64,000 bases of DNA. Source: JACXTP01 sp963827905 (GTDB taxonomy: Archaea; Thermoplasmatota; Thermoplasmata; Methanomassiliicoccales; UBA472). The notes under the pieces were generated by a model, which did not search any database, had not been told where the DNA came from, and was given only the letters and a program-made list of their open reading frames with translations. Location of the stretch: the NCBI GenBank assembly GCA_963827905.1, contig CAWHCB010000007.1:1-64000 (forward strand), given 5' to 3'. The position numbers and the translations under genes were made by a program. This document shows, piece after piece, positions 26,802 to 35,329 of this stretch; the first letter of the stretch is position 1, and each line of letters opens with the position of its first letter.

Positions 26802-27273
26802 TCATTTCTTCCTGGTGGTGCGCAGGGCGCTGCCACACACCGGGCAGTCCGGTTGCTGTTCCTTGATGACCTTCCCGCATCCGGTGCAACGGTAGCTCCA
26901 TACCACCTTTTTCTGTATCGGTTTGAGCCCCACCGCCCGGTATGGCAACCCGATGTGCTTGGCCAGGTTCTGCATCGAGTAATCATCGGTGAGGAGTACC
27001 GCCTCCAGATCGATGGCCAGGGCGAGCACCTCCCGGTCGACGGTGGAGAGCCGGGACGGCGTCGCCGGTCTCCTTGGCCGCCTTGGCCACCTTCTCCAAT
27101 GAATTGGACGTGGGATCGGAAACCTTGACCTTGTGCTCCAGATAGGCGGCGCGACCGTCGTTGTAGCGCTGCAGCTCCCGGAGCACTCCCGGTGATGTAT
27201 AGGCGTCCCAGTCGCCTGACATGTCCTCCATGGCGAAGAACGCGGAGGAGTCCAGCACCACCCTTTCCTTCAT
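26802..27273 (-). CDS. Nob1-like PIN-domain endonuclease with zinc ribbon (one frameshift)
   Basis: An archaeal NOB1 homolog that trims the 3' end of 16S rRNA. The PIN domain begins MKERVVLDSSAFFAMEDMSG with its first Asp, and continues after a frameshift near 27,055 with LSTVDREVLALAIDLEAVLL TDD (second acidic cluster). The C-terminal zinc ribbon is RCTGCGKVIKEQQPDCPVCG. About 157 residues in total, as expected. The active-site acids are all present, so the shift is probably an error. It overlaps nothing but abuts proC tail to tail. Confidence 0.85.
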
Positions 27274-27335
27274 TTCCGTCCTCTTTACGATACAGCTCGG
27301 TTAGGTTAAATACCCGTTACCTCTTCCTCGGGGGC

Positions 27336-27605
27336 GTGGTCCCGACCGAGATTTATGTCGACCCTGAGGTAGTGGAGTATGTCAAGAGCTCAGGCCAGGA
27401 CTATCGCTTGTCCACCTCATGCTCTGGCCCGATCATCATACCGGTCGAGCTGAAACCGGCCAAGACCAGCGACATCAAGGTCAAATGCGGGGACCATACG
27501 CTTTTCATATCGAGGGTGCAGGCGCGCTACATCGACCGGGTCACCATGGACATGATCTATGACCCGGAGCGGGGGCTCAACTGCTCCATGTACCCTGACC
27601 TTTGA
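27336..27605 (+). CDS. conserved archaeal hypothetical protein (about 89 residues)
   Basis: From a GTG at 27,336 the protein reads VVPTEIYVDPEVVEYVKSSG, then STSCSGPIIIPVELKP, KVKCGDHTLFISR and ends NCSMYPDL. It is a small beta-rich protein with three Cys; the fold may resemble A-type iron-sulfur carriers but I cannot confirm this. A TATA-like GTTAAATACC sits about 26 bases upstream of the GTG, fitting a leaderless transcript. Its 3' end overlaps the ThiI-like gene by 29 bases, tail to tail. Confidence 0.55.
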   Translation: MVPTEIYVDPEVVEYVKSSGQDYRLSTSCSGPIIIPVELKPAKTSDIKVKCGDHTLFISRVQARYIDRVTMDMIYDPERGLNCSMYPDL

Positions 27606-28231
27606 GCTCGACGACGTTATCGGCGGCGAATCGCACCATCTCCGATATGTCCACCTTCGCCTCCTCTGCCAGCACGTTCTCCGGCACGGCATCGGTGATG
27701 ACCCTCTCGGGAAGGATCAGGCAGGATGGCCCCCCATCGCTTTGGATGGATATCTCATAGGTGCCGATGCGCTTGGCGATGCCCTCGATCTCCAGCTTGT
27801 CCAGGCCGATGAGGGGCCGTAGCACCGGGAATTCCAGGCCAGATTCCTCGGCGCGCAGGTTCAACAATGTCTGGGATGCCACCTGGCCCAGGGACTCGCC
27901 GGTCACTATCGCCTCCGCCCCGTTACGGATGGCGATCTCCTTGGCCACCTTCAACATCAGGCGCTTGCACAGCACGCATTGGTAGGGGCGCCTGCAACTA
28001 TTGGCGTTGATGGCTTGGTTGCGGCCATGGGGGGCGGACATGGCGGGCATGTCCTGGCCGGAGGCCTGCCTCAACGTCTGCCGCAAGGCGGGCCACCTTC
28101 TGAACGCTGCCTTCGCTGGCATAGGGGCGGTTGTCCATGTGCAGGAGGATCATCTCACAGCCCCTCTGAGCCATCAAGTATGCCGCCACAGGGGAGTCTA
28201 TGCCGCCGGAGAGGAGGGCCACCGCTTTCAT
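27577..28231 (-). CDS. ThiI-like tRNA 4-thiouridine synthase, PP-loop domain only (one frameshift)
   Basis: About 218 residues. The start MKAVALLSGGIDSPVAAYLM holds the PP-loop motif SGGIDSP that adenylates U8 of tRNA. A frame change near 28,085 leads to the CxxC segment YQCVLCKRLMLKVA and AIVTGESLGQVASQTLLNLR. Methanogen ThiI proteins lack the rhodanese domain and use a CxxC-linked cluster, which fits. Unlike standard ThiI there is no N-terminal THUMP domain here; it may be encoded elsewhere or be dispensable. Confidence 0.78.
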
Positions 28232-28268
28232 TCAGGCCTCAAAAAAGGTCATGATGAGGCCGTTGGCC

Positions 28269-28448
28269 TCAATTGTTCATCCTGGGCATGTCCAGACCGG
28301 TGGGAAGGACGGCGTATTCCTCATCTTCCTCGTCTCCCTCCACCTCGACGATCATGCTCAGCAAGGTCCCGACGATCTCCTTCATCTGCTTTATCTCGTC
28401 GCGGAGCTCTTTTATCTCGCGGGCCAGGTCCTCGTTGCTCTTGGTCAT
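28269..28448 (-). CDS. small acidic coiled-coil protein (59 residues)
   Basis: An ATG at 28,448 opens a 59-codon frame beginning MTKSNEDLAREIKELRDEIK, with heptad-like Leu/Ile spacing, then QMKEIVGTLLSMIVEVEGDE and the tail GLDMPRMNN. A GGGTGCGGTAAG stretch just upstream could serve as RBS. It lies between the ThiI-like and Csl4 genes on the same strand. No family recognised; coding is supported by start context, composition and placement in a gap that otherwise holds nothing. Confidence 0.55.
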   Translation of the reverse strand: MTKSNEDLAREIKELRDEIKQMKEIVGTLLSMIVEVEGDEEDEEYAVLPTGLDMPRMNN

Positions 28449-28538
28449 CTTACCGCACCCTTCCTAAATCAATTCGTCCTACTGCTATTACCATTTTCTC
28501 TTACAGGTCGCTCGCTTGATAAGCAAGCACCAGCGAGC

Positions 28539-29099
28539 CTAGAACTCCACCGCCGCGTAATCGTCCGCGATCTTGCGATGGTCGGAGCGCTCGCAGTTCG
28601 GGCAGTAGAGCTCCTTCTCCGCCCTTATCAGCGGATGGCGGCACTTGCGGCACAACGCCTTCACTACGCCCAGATGAGGCGAGGTGGTGGTGAGCTGGAT
28701 GGAGGGTTTGACCTGGATGACCTTGGCCCGGATGATGTCACTGGGCCTAAGCTCCCTCCCCACGTCCTGGATGTACTCGCTGGAGACCTTGGAGACATGG
28801 ATGGTGCCGTTGGTGTCCCCGCCGATCTCCCTGCTCCTGCCCTCGACCGCGATCACCTCGCAGATGGCCATGGACGCACGGGCGTCGGTCACGGTGCAGA
28901 ACACGAAGTCGCCGATGGCCAGCTTCGTCATCGGGTTTTTTGCGGACACCCGGGCCGTCTTGTCCTCATGATCGAGCTCAAGCTCGCCGTACAGAGCGGA
29001 ATATACCTTACCCTGGTCCTCATAGGTGCCTTCAGAGGGTATGAACTCCTCTACCTCGGCCACTTCGTCACCAGGTACTACTTTTCTCTTCTCTTTCAT
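28539..29099 (-). CDS. csl4: exosome RNA-binding subunit Csl4
   Basis: 186 residues from MKEKRKVVPGDEVAEVEEFI. An N-terminal domain (VYSALYGELELDHEDKTARV) is followed by an S1 RNA-binding domain (IGDFVFCTVTDARASMAICE ... GTIHVSKV) and a zinc ribbon ALCRKCRHPLIRAEKELYCP with NC following. It is a cap subunit that recruits RNA to the archaeal exosome. GGGGTG before the ATG is the likely RBS. It follows the methyltransferase gene by six bases. Confidence 0.92.
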   Translation of the reverse strand: MKEKRKVVPGDEVAEVEEFIPSEGTYEDQGKVYSALYGELELDHEDKTARVSAKNPMTKLAIGDFVFCTVTDARASMAICEVIAVEGRSREIGGDTNGTIHVSKVSSEYIQDVGRELRPSDIIRAKVIQVKPSIQLTTTSPHLGVVKALCRKCRHPLIRAEKELYCPNCERSDHRKIADDYAAVEF

Positions 29100-29104
29100 T
29101 AGAA

Positions 29105-29707
29105 TCACCCCGTTTTACAGAAACGGATCAAGGATACGTCGAAACTCTTCTTGACCTTTCGGTGGAACGCGAATGTATGAGGGATGTCGAATTTAAAGCT
29201 TTTCTGAAGATCGATCGAGAAGCCCTGCTGCCCACCATATCTGGCCAGGAACCCCAATGTCTCGGTGAGGTGCAACGAGTAGATCACTGGGGCGCATCGC
29301 ATGGCGGCCTCAAGGAATGGTCGGTCCGCGTGCCGGTTCTGCGCTCCGAAAGGGGGGTTCATCACCACCGTGTCGGCTTGGACCCGGAAGGAGGATATCT
29401 CCTCCTCGACGAGCTCCAACGATACCTCCGCTTGCTCAGCGTTCCGCCTGGCGACGGCAAGAGCCCCGGCATCCTTGTCCACCCCGATCACATTTGACGC
29501 CCCGAGAAGGGCCGCCCCTATCCCCAACATCCCCGTGCCGCAGCCCAGGTCGAGCACCGCCCTGCCATCTATGTCGCCGCAGCTGTAGGCAAGGAACAGC
29601 AGGTCCGCCGCGATGTTCGCCGGCGTCATGTACTGCTCCAGCTCCGCCTTTGGTCGTTCGAAGCCGTTCACTTGCTGCAGGCGCATCTCAAGGTCCTTGC
29701 GTTTCAT
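29105..29707 (-). CDS. METTL5-like N6-adenine methyltransferase
   Basis: 200 residues with a Rossmann SAM-binding motif (VLDLGCGTGMLGIGAALLGA), acidic GVDKDAG strand and the catalytic NPPFGAQNRHADRPFLE. NPPF marks N6-adenine methylation, and in this size class the closest known family is METTL5-type rRNA methyltransferases. YMTPANIAADLLFLA before the SAM motif is also typical. It is upstream of csl4 and near nob1, an RNA-processing neighbourhood. The precise RNA target is inferred. Confidence 0.82.
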   Translation of the reverse strand: MKRKDLEMRLQQVNGFERPKAELEQYMTPANIAADLLFLAYSCGDIDGRAVLDLGCGTGMLGIGAALLGASNVIGVDKDAGALAVARRNAEQAEVSLELVEEEISSFRVQADTVVMNPPFGAQNRHADRPFLEAAMRCAPVIYSLHLTETLGFLARYGGQQGFSIDLQKSFKFDIPHTFAFHRKVKKSFDVSLIRFCKTG

Positions 29708-29712
29708 CGAGA

Positions 29713-30015
29713 TCAGACCATGTAGTCCACTACCGCCCTTTGGTCCCTGGTCCGGGCCACCAGTTCGGCCACCCTTTTATGCTCTGGGTGGTCCTGGTAT
29801 CGTTTCAACGCTTCGAGATCGTCAAATTCGGCGATGAGGCAAAGGTCCCAACTGGACCCTTCCTTCAGCACGTCCGCCCCTACCTCTAACCTTCTGATAT
29901 CCGGCACGAGGTCTGGCAGGGCCTCAAGCTGGACCTTGATCATCTTGGCGTTCTCCATCTTCGATCTGCCTTCGGCCTGCTCCTTGAGCCTCCAAAGAAC
30001 CACGTGTCTGATCAT
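29713..30015 (-). CDS. stress-responsive A/B barrel (Dabb) domain protein
   Basis: 100 residues, a full Dabb ferredoxin-like barrel: MIRHVVLWRLKEQAEG with the family HxVxxxL start, WDLCLIAEFDDLEALKRYQD and HPEHKRVAELV. Such dimeric barrels have varied or unknown functions. It lies five bases before the methyltransferase gene and ten bases after the CBS regulator, so the run from 30,660 to 28,269 may be one transcript. Confidence 0.85.
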   Translation of the reverse strand: MIRHVVLWRLKEQAEGRSKMENAKMIKVQLEALPDLVPDIRRLEVGADVLKEGSSWDLCLIAEFDDLEALKRYQDHPEHKRVAELVARTRDQRAVVDYMV

Positions 30016-30024
30016 TGACCCACC

Positions 30025-30660
30025 TCACTGGTTGAGACCGAGGTTGAGGAAGTCGGCGCTGGTGAGTATGCCCACGATGGCCCCCTTCCTGGATATGAGG
30101 ATCGCCTCCTCGCGCTGCAGGTGCAGCGATGCGACGTCGATGGGAGTGTCCTCGCTGAGGATGGGGAACGGCTCCGTCATGACCTCCTCCACCTTGGTGC
30201 GCATCACCTCCTCATATGGCTTGTTGCGAGCACGGGTGGCCTCTATGCTATAATCGCGGATGCGATCGTCGGTCAAAGCCCCGATGACCTTCTCGCCCAC
30301 CATGACCGGAAGCTGGGTGAAGCGACCTCTCATCATGCGGTCGATGGCCTCCCCGATGCTCTGGTCCGGTGTGACGGATATGACCCCTTTGGTGCCAAGG
30401 TCCCCAACGGTCAGGTGGGCTCCGGCCTTCATGCCCTCCAGCTTGCGCCGGCGCAGCACCTCTTCGAAGGCCTGGAGGATCTTGCGGACATTGCTGTAGG
30501 ATGGGTCTATGCTGCCCCTCTCGATCTTGGCGATGAGGGACTGGCTCACCCCGGCCATGGCCGCCAGCTCGCGCTGGGAAAGGTTCAAGCGCTTCCTCAT
30601 CTGCCTGATCTTGTCCAGGTCGGGCAGCTGGGGTACGAAGGCCAATCTCGATGATGTCAT
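30025..30660 (-). CDS. XRE-type HTH regulator with CBS pair
   Basis: 212 residues from MTSSRLAFVPQLPDLDKIRQ. The N-terminal helix-turn-helix is LNLSQRELAAMAGVSQSLIA, followed by two CBS motifs (VTPDQSIGEAIDRMMRGRFT and LSEDTPIDVASLHLQREEAI). CBS pairs sense adenylate nucleotides or SAM in other proteins. This HTH-CBS layout is typical of euryarchaea. A start at 30,687 would add MCHTFRGAP; the later ATG fits the family better. First gene of the minus-strand run down to nob1. Confidence 0.88.
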   Translation of the reverse strand: MTSSRLAFVPQLPDLDKIRQMRKRLNLSQRELAAMAGVSQSLIAKIERGSIDPSYSNVRKILQAFEEVLRRRKLEGMKAGAHLTVGDLGTKGVISVTPDQSIGEAIDRMMRGRFTQLPVMVGEKVIGALTDDRIRDYSIEATRARNKPYEEVMRTKVEEVMTEPFPILSEDTPIDVASLHLQREEAILISRKGAIVGILTSADFLNLGLNQ

Positions 30661-31205
30661 GGGGGCACCTCTAAAAGTATGACACAATGATGAAATGTAA
30701 AAATTTAACCCTTTCCAGCCTTGAAGGGCAAATCCTGAGAGGAATCGATGATGGAACCGGAGATTCTCATGATCCTGACCGACTAGATGAATGAACTGGA
30801 AATAATGGAAAAAACATAGGTATTCATAGTATTACTACGAATTTCATATGAATATTCATATAATGTTCGTGAAAAATGGGCTGTTACACACGTCACATCT
30901 CACGAAATAATGATAATGGATAAATACTGAGTCATATGTAACCGGCCCCTGCAGGAACCGGACATATGCCCAATGTGCAATGGTCTGGTCGGAGGGCGTG
31001 CGGTCCTACCGATGACCGGCCATTCGGGTTCTGGTCCAACAATGGTTGGAACGTGTCCGGGAGTGCATCGGCCCATGGGGCCTCTACCCCCTGAAGGCTG
31101 ATGCAATGACCTGCGAGAAGGACGATGACCGATCGAAGGACGTCCCGTTTGGGAGTTGAGAGAGAAATGGATTTATATCGGAGGGGCAACCACCTCCACC
31201 CTTGT
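30661..31205. other. 545-base divergent intergenic region
   Basis: No gene is supported here. It separates the XRE-CBS regulator from the glutamate synthase operon. It holds AT-rich palindromes around 30,840-30,870 (TTCATATGAA, TGAATATTCA), a long hairpin at 30,933-30,968, and a TATA-like TTTATAT at about 31,173 that probably serves the glutamate synthase operon. Translations of the GC-rich part (30,970-31,130) have no recognisable features. Confidence 0.5.
30933..30968. repeat. long symmetric hairpin in the divergent promoter region
   Basis: CATATGT (30,933-30,939) pairs with ACATATG (30,962-30,968). Inside, CCGG (30,942-30,945) pairs with CCGG (30,958-30,961), and the loop holds the palindrome CCTGCAGG. 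It could be an operator for a dimeric regulator or a structured leader; no T-run follows, so a terminator is less likely. Confidence 0.45.
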
Positions 31206-32415
31206 ATGACACATGCTAACGCCTTGCAGCCGCTGCCACAGCCTTCCCAGGTCTACTTGGCCCAGAGACCTCCGGGATTGAAGTACATGATGGGCGGTTG
31301 CGGCATCGCCGGATGCATCTCGTTGGACGGCCGCCTCATCGCGGGCGATAGGATCCGCGCCATGCTCACCATAATGGAGGAGCGGGAGAACGGCCTGGGG
31401 GCTGGATACGCATGTTACGGCCTTTTCCCATCCCGCAAGGACCAGTACTGCCTGCAGTTCTTCTTCGATGATGAGAAGGCAAAGGAACGCGCCGAGGACA
31501 TGATGCGCTCATGACCTTGACATCGTCCACGATGAGAAGGTCTACCATCATCCGGTTGCCGACCTGAGGCCGCCCTATCCCATCATCTGGCGTTACTTCG
31601 CCAACGTTCTGCCCAAGTCCATGAAGGGCGAGGGCGTGAAGAAGGGCGAGGAGGACGTGGTCATCGACCTGGTCATGCAGATCAACTCCGAGGTGGACGG
31701 GGCGATGTGCATAAGCAGCGGCAAGGACATGGCGGTCTTCAAGGGGAACGGTTTCTCCCACCAGATGGCCGATTTCTACGACCTTCCCCGCTATAAGGGC
31801 ACCATGTGGATATCGCATTCCCGCTTCCCGACCAACTCCCCCGCCTGGTGGGCCGGGGCGCATCCCTTGTCCATCCTGGACTGGGGGGTGTGCCATAACG
31901 GCGAGATAACCTCATATGGTGTGAACCGCAAGCTGGTGGAGATGTCCGGTTATAAGTGCACCGTGCTGACCGACACCGAGGTCGTCGCCTATATCTGGGA
32001 CCTGCTGGTGCGCAAGCACGGCCTGCCGATCCAGGCGGCGGCCTTCGCCATGGCCCCTTGGACCTATGACGAGATCTCCCGGCTTGACCCCGAGAGCCGC
32101 AAGCTGGCCACATGGTTGCGGTTCACCTACCGGGAGGCGTTCCTGAACGGACCGTTCAGCATCCTGGTGGGAAGGAGCCAGCCAGAGGTGACGCTGATCG
32201 CCCTGGCGGACCGGAAGAAGCTCCGACCCATGATCGTGGGCCGGTCGCCAGATGGCGGCATCGCCTACTGCGCCAGCGAGGAGTGCGCCATCCGCCTGGT
32301 GGAGCCCGATGCGGAGACCTGGGCCACGAACGCGGGAAGCCCCATGATCGCCAAGGTGGGCAAGGGCATCCTCCGCACTGGCACCGAACATCCGTTCCAG
32401 GGGGTGAGCCTGTGA
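31206..32415 (+). CDS. archaeal glutamate synthase, glutaminase (GATase II) subunit (one frameshift)
   Basis: A class II glutamine amidotransferase that releases ammonia for glutamate synthesis. The nucleophile is the Cys in MMGGCGIAGCISLDG; residues before it would be removed by processing. From 31,206 there is a 30-residue leader (MTHANALQPL...); ATG 31,287/31,290 would leave only MMGG or MGG. A frame change near 31,512 joins to DIVHDEKVYHHPVADLRPPY, then WISHSRFPTNSPAWWAGAHP and VCHNGEITSYGVNRK, both diagnostic. The stop overlaps the next start (GTGA). Confidence 0.87.
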
Positions 32416-33941
32416 GCGGCACCGCAAAGAAGATGGACACCAAGCTGCCGGAGCGCTTCAAGCCGGTCATCGATTACCAGTCATGCCGCACCTGCAAGCG
32501 CTGCGTGAACGAGTGCTCCTTCCAAGCCCTTGATTTCCGCGACAACCGCGTGGTGCCCATCGGAGGGTGCGTGGCCTGCGGGCGCTGCCTGGCGGTATGC
32601 CCGGTCAGCTGCATCGAGATCCGCACCGTGCCATCCCAGTTCCCGCCCCACGGCAACTGGACCGAACGCATGCGCCGGGCCATCTATGCCCAGGCCAACA
32701 GTGGCGGCGTGCTGCTCTCCTCCTGCGGCACCGACGTCGAACATCCCGTGATATTCGACGATCTCTTGCTGGACGCGGCCCAGGTCACCAACCCGTCCAT
32801 CGACCCGTTGAGGGAACCGGTGGAGACCGTGACCTTGCTCGGCGGAAGGCCAGGTAGGCTCCAGGTGAGCGAGGGGGAGATGCTGCGCATGAAAGGGTGC
32901 GGCAACCCCCTGGTGGTCATGGACATGCCCCTCATGATCGGGCATGTCTCGCTCGGCTCGGTCTCATACAATACCCAGAAGGCGTTCTTCATGGCGGCGA
33001 AGGAGCTCAACATCGTCGCCGGCAGCGGTGAGGGCGGTCTGCACCATGACTTCTATCAGTATGCGGACCACATCTGCGCCGAGGTGGCGTCTGGCCGCTT
33101 CGGGGTCGACCCAGAGTACCTCAAGGGCATGGCGGCGGTGGAGATCAAGATCGGCCAGGGCGCCAAGCCCGGACATGGCGGGCACCTGCCGGAGAGAAGG
33201 TGACGCCGCTCATCTCCGAGACCAGGATGATCCCGGTGGGGACGGACGCGCTCTCGCCCTATCCTCATCACGACATCTACAGCATCGAGGACCTGGCCCA
33301 GCTCATATCCGTCCTCAAGGAGTCGGTGGAGTACTCCATGCCGGTCGGAGTGAAGATCGCCGCGGTGCACAACGTCGCGGCCATCGCCTCTGGGGTGGTG
33401 CGGGCCGGGGCGGATTTCATCACCGATCGATGGTTTCAAAGGAGGCACCGGTTCGTCCATGCGGGTCATACGCGACCATGCCGGCATGCCGGTGGAGGTG
33501 GCGGTGGCGGTGGTGGACAAGCGCCTCACCGAGGAGGGATTGCGCAACCGGGTCACCGTCTGCGCCGGCGGCGGCATCCGCTGCAGCGCCGACATGATAA
33601 AGGTCCTGGCCCTCGGGGCCGATGTGGCCATGGTCTCGACCGCGGCCATGGTGGCGGTGGGCTGCCGGGTGTGCCAGCAGTGCCACCGGGGCCTCTGTTC
33701 CTGGGGCATCGCCACCCAGCGCGAGGACCTGGTGCAGCGCTTGGACCCGGAGGTGGGAGCGGCGCGCATAGTGCACCTGTTCAACGCCTGGAACGAGGAA
33801 CTGAGGGAGGTGCTGGGCGCGATGGGCATCGACTCGGTGGAGAGCCTGGTCGGCAATCGGGACCGTCTGCGCTACCAAGGCCCGAACCCCAAGATCGCCG
33901 AGATAATGGGCGTCAAGCATGTCGGCGAGGGGTGGGGCTGA
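32412..33941 (+). CDS. gltB: archaeal glutamate synthase, ferredoxin plus FMN domain subunit (two frameshifts)
   Basis: About 510 residues. The N-terminus has two 4Fe-4S motifs (CRTCKRCVNECSFQA and CVACGRCLAVCPVSC). The FMN-binding GltS barrel follows: MIGHVSLGSVSYNTQKAFFM, KIGQGAKPGHGGHLPE, then after a shift near 33,195 KVAAVHN-type core VGVKIAAVHNVAAIASG, and after another near 33,424 IDGFKGGTGSS, CAGGGIRCSADMIK and GCRVCQQCHRGLCSWGIATQ. It makes glutamate from 2-oxoglutarate and channelled ammonia. No gltD lies nearby, so ferredoxin is the likely donor. Confidence 0.9.
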
Positions 33942-34765
33942 TGCATGGTCATGGATTCACCGCGCACGAGTGCGACTGCGGCCAAGGCTGCACCTCTTTT
34001 GAGGATGGCGTCTTCTCGATCGACGCCGGGGTCGATGGCGTGCCCATGCACTACCGCGAGCTGAACTGCGTCATCCGCCAGGCCATCGAGCGGAACGTCG
34101 ACCGCATCATACTGCGCAACGTCACCGGTCAGCGCTACATCGCCGCCACAGCATCGAAGAAGGACCTTTACATCGGCATCCACGGCACCCCAGGCAACAA
34201 CCTCGGCGCCTTCCTGGACGGACCGACCTTGGAGGTGTTCGGCAACGCCCAGGACATGACCGGGAACACCATGAACTCCGGCAAGATCATCGTCCATGGA
34301 AATGCATGGGACGTGACCGGACTTTCCGCCCGCGGCGGGAAGATGTTCATCAAGGGCAGCTCCGGGTACCGCGTGGGGATCCACATGAAGGAGTATGGAC
34401 AGCGATGGCCCAGCCTGGTCATCGGCGGGACCGCCAAGGACTATCTGGGCGAGTACATGGCCGGCGGCACCATGGTGGTCCTCGGCATAGGTAGCAAGAC
34501 CCCGTCGCCCGTGGGCGTGAGCCTGGGTGCTGGCATCCATGGGGGCAAGATGTTCTTGCGGGGCAAGGTCGGCCAGGAGCAGTTGGGACCGGGGGCGGGC
34601 ATCGCCGAGATGAGCGCTGATGACGAAAAGGAGCTTGAGGGACTGCTCGAGGAGTTCATCTCCTATTTCGGACCGATTGTGGACAAGGACCTCTCTTGCT
34701 TCACCAAGGTGGCGCCCTTGTCCTCCAGACCTTTCAGCGGCAAATACGACAAGACCAACCTCTGA
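33941..34765 (+). CDS. archaeal glutamate synthase, GXGXG-domain subunit
   Basis: 274 residues forming the beta-helix seen at the C-terminus of bacterial GltB. Repeated turns are visible: YIGIHGTPGNNLGAFLDGPT, EVFGNAQDMTGNTMNSGKII, GKMFIKGSSGYRVGIHMKEY and GGTMVVLGIGSKTPSPVGVS. Its structural role is to join the glutaminase and FMN domains and line the ammonia tunnel. TGATG overlap with the previous gene shows coupling. An early Cys cluster (HECDCGQGC) precedes the helix and may bind metal. It abuts the Lrp gene tail to tail. Confidence 0.9.
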   Translation: MHGHGFTAHECDCGQGCTSFEDGVFSIDAGVDGVPMHYRELNCVIRQAIERNVDRIILRNVTGQRYIAATASKKDLYIGIHGTPGNNLGAFLDGPTLEVFGNAQDMTGNTMNSGKIIVHGNAWDVTGLSARGGKMFIKGSSGYRVGIHMKEYGQRWPSLVIGGTAKDYLGEYMAGGTMVVLGIGSKTPSPVGVSLGAGIHGGKMFLRGKVGQEQLGPGAGIAEMSADDEKELEGLLEEFISYFGPIVDKDLSCFTKVAPLSSRPFSGKYDKTNL

Positions 34766-35215
34766 TCACACCATTGGCTGGCTGGCCACTGACTCCAGCA
34801 CGATGCGGACCTCGATGTCCTCCAGCCCCATGGGCGCGAGCTCTCGGTACACCGTGTCCTCCAGGCTGCGGTTGTCCCGTGAGTTGAGACGGAGGAGCAC
34901 GCGCCGATCGCCTGTGACCTGCAGTACCTCCCGCACCCCTTCCACCTGCTTCATCTTGCGCAGGTCCTCCAAGCCCTTGCCCTTGGCAAGCTTGGCCAGG
35001 ACGATGGCGTCGGAGTTTATGCCCATATTCTCCAGGTTGACGATGGCGTAATAGCCGAGGATGACCTTGTCGTCCTCGAGACGGCGGATGCGGTCGCGCA
35101 CTGTGGAGGGGGAGCGGCGAAGCTTGTTAGCTATGTCGTTATAGGTCATCTTTCCGTCCGCCATCAGGAGCTTGATGATGCGACGGTTCATCTGGTCCAC
35201 ATTGACCAAGGCCAC
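34766..35215 (-). CDS. Lrp/AsnC family transcriptional regulator
   Basis: 149 residues. The winged-helix is MTYNDIANKLRRSPSTVRDR with IRRLEDDKVILGYYAIVNLE following, and the ligand-binding RAM domain is VEGVREVLQVTGDRRVLLRL to VRIVLESVASQPMV. Proteins of this family sense amino acids, so convergent placement next to glutamate synthase suggests nitrogen or amino-acid control, though target sites are not identified. Uninterrupted. Confidence 0.92.
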   Translation of the reverse strand: MALVNVDQMNRRIIKLLMADGKMTYNDIANKLRRSPSTVRDRIRRLEDDKVILGYYAIVNLENMGINSDAIVLAKLAKGKGLEDLRKMKQVEGVREVLQVTGDRRVLLRLNSRDNRSLEDTVYRELAPMGLEDIEVRIVLESVASQPMV

Positions 35216-35329
35216 CTCCCCCTTACCTTGACCGCTCTATTGACGGGTTCTCTTTAATTAATTTGCTATGATGACGAAATGATCGAACGAAACAGTTCGC
35301 TGGCTGAAAGTGGGACCCTATCTGGCCGA

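Noticed and set aside
30970..31189. Possible small gene on either strand between the CBS regulator and glutamate synthase.
   Set aside because: No RBS, no family features, and the candidate frames overlap the hairpin and promoter elements.
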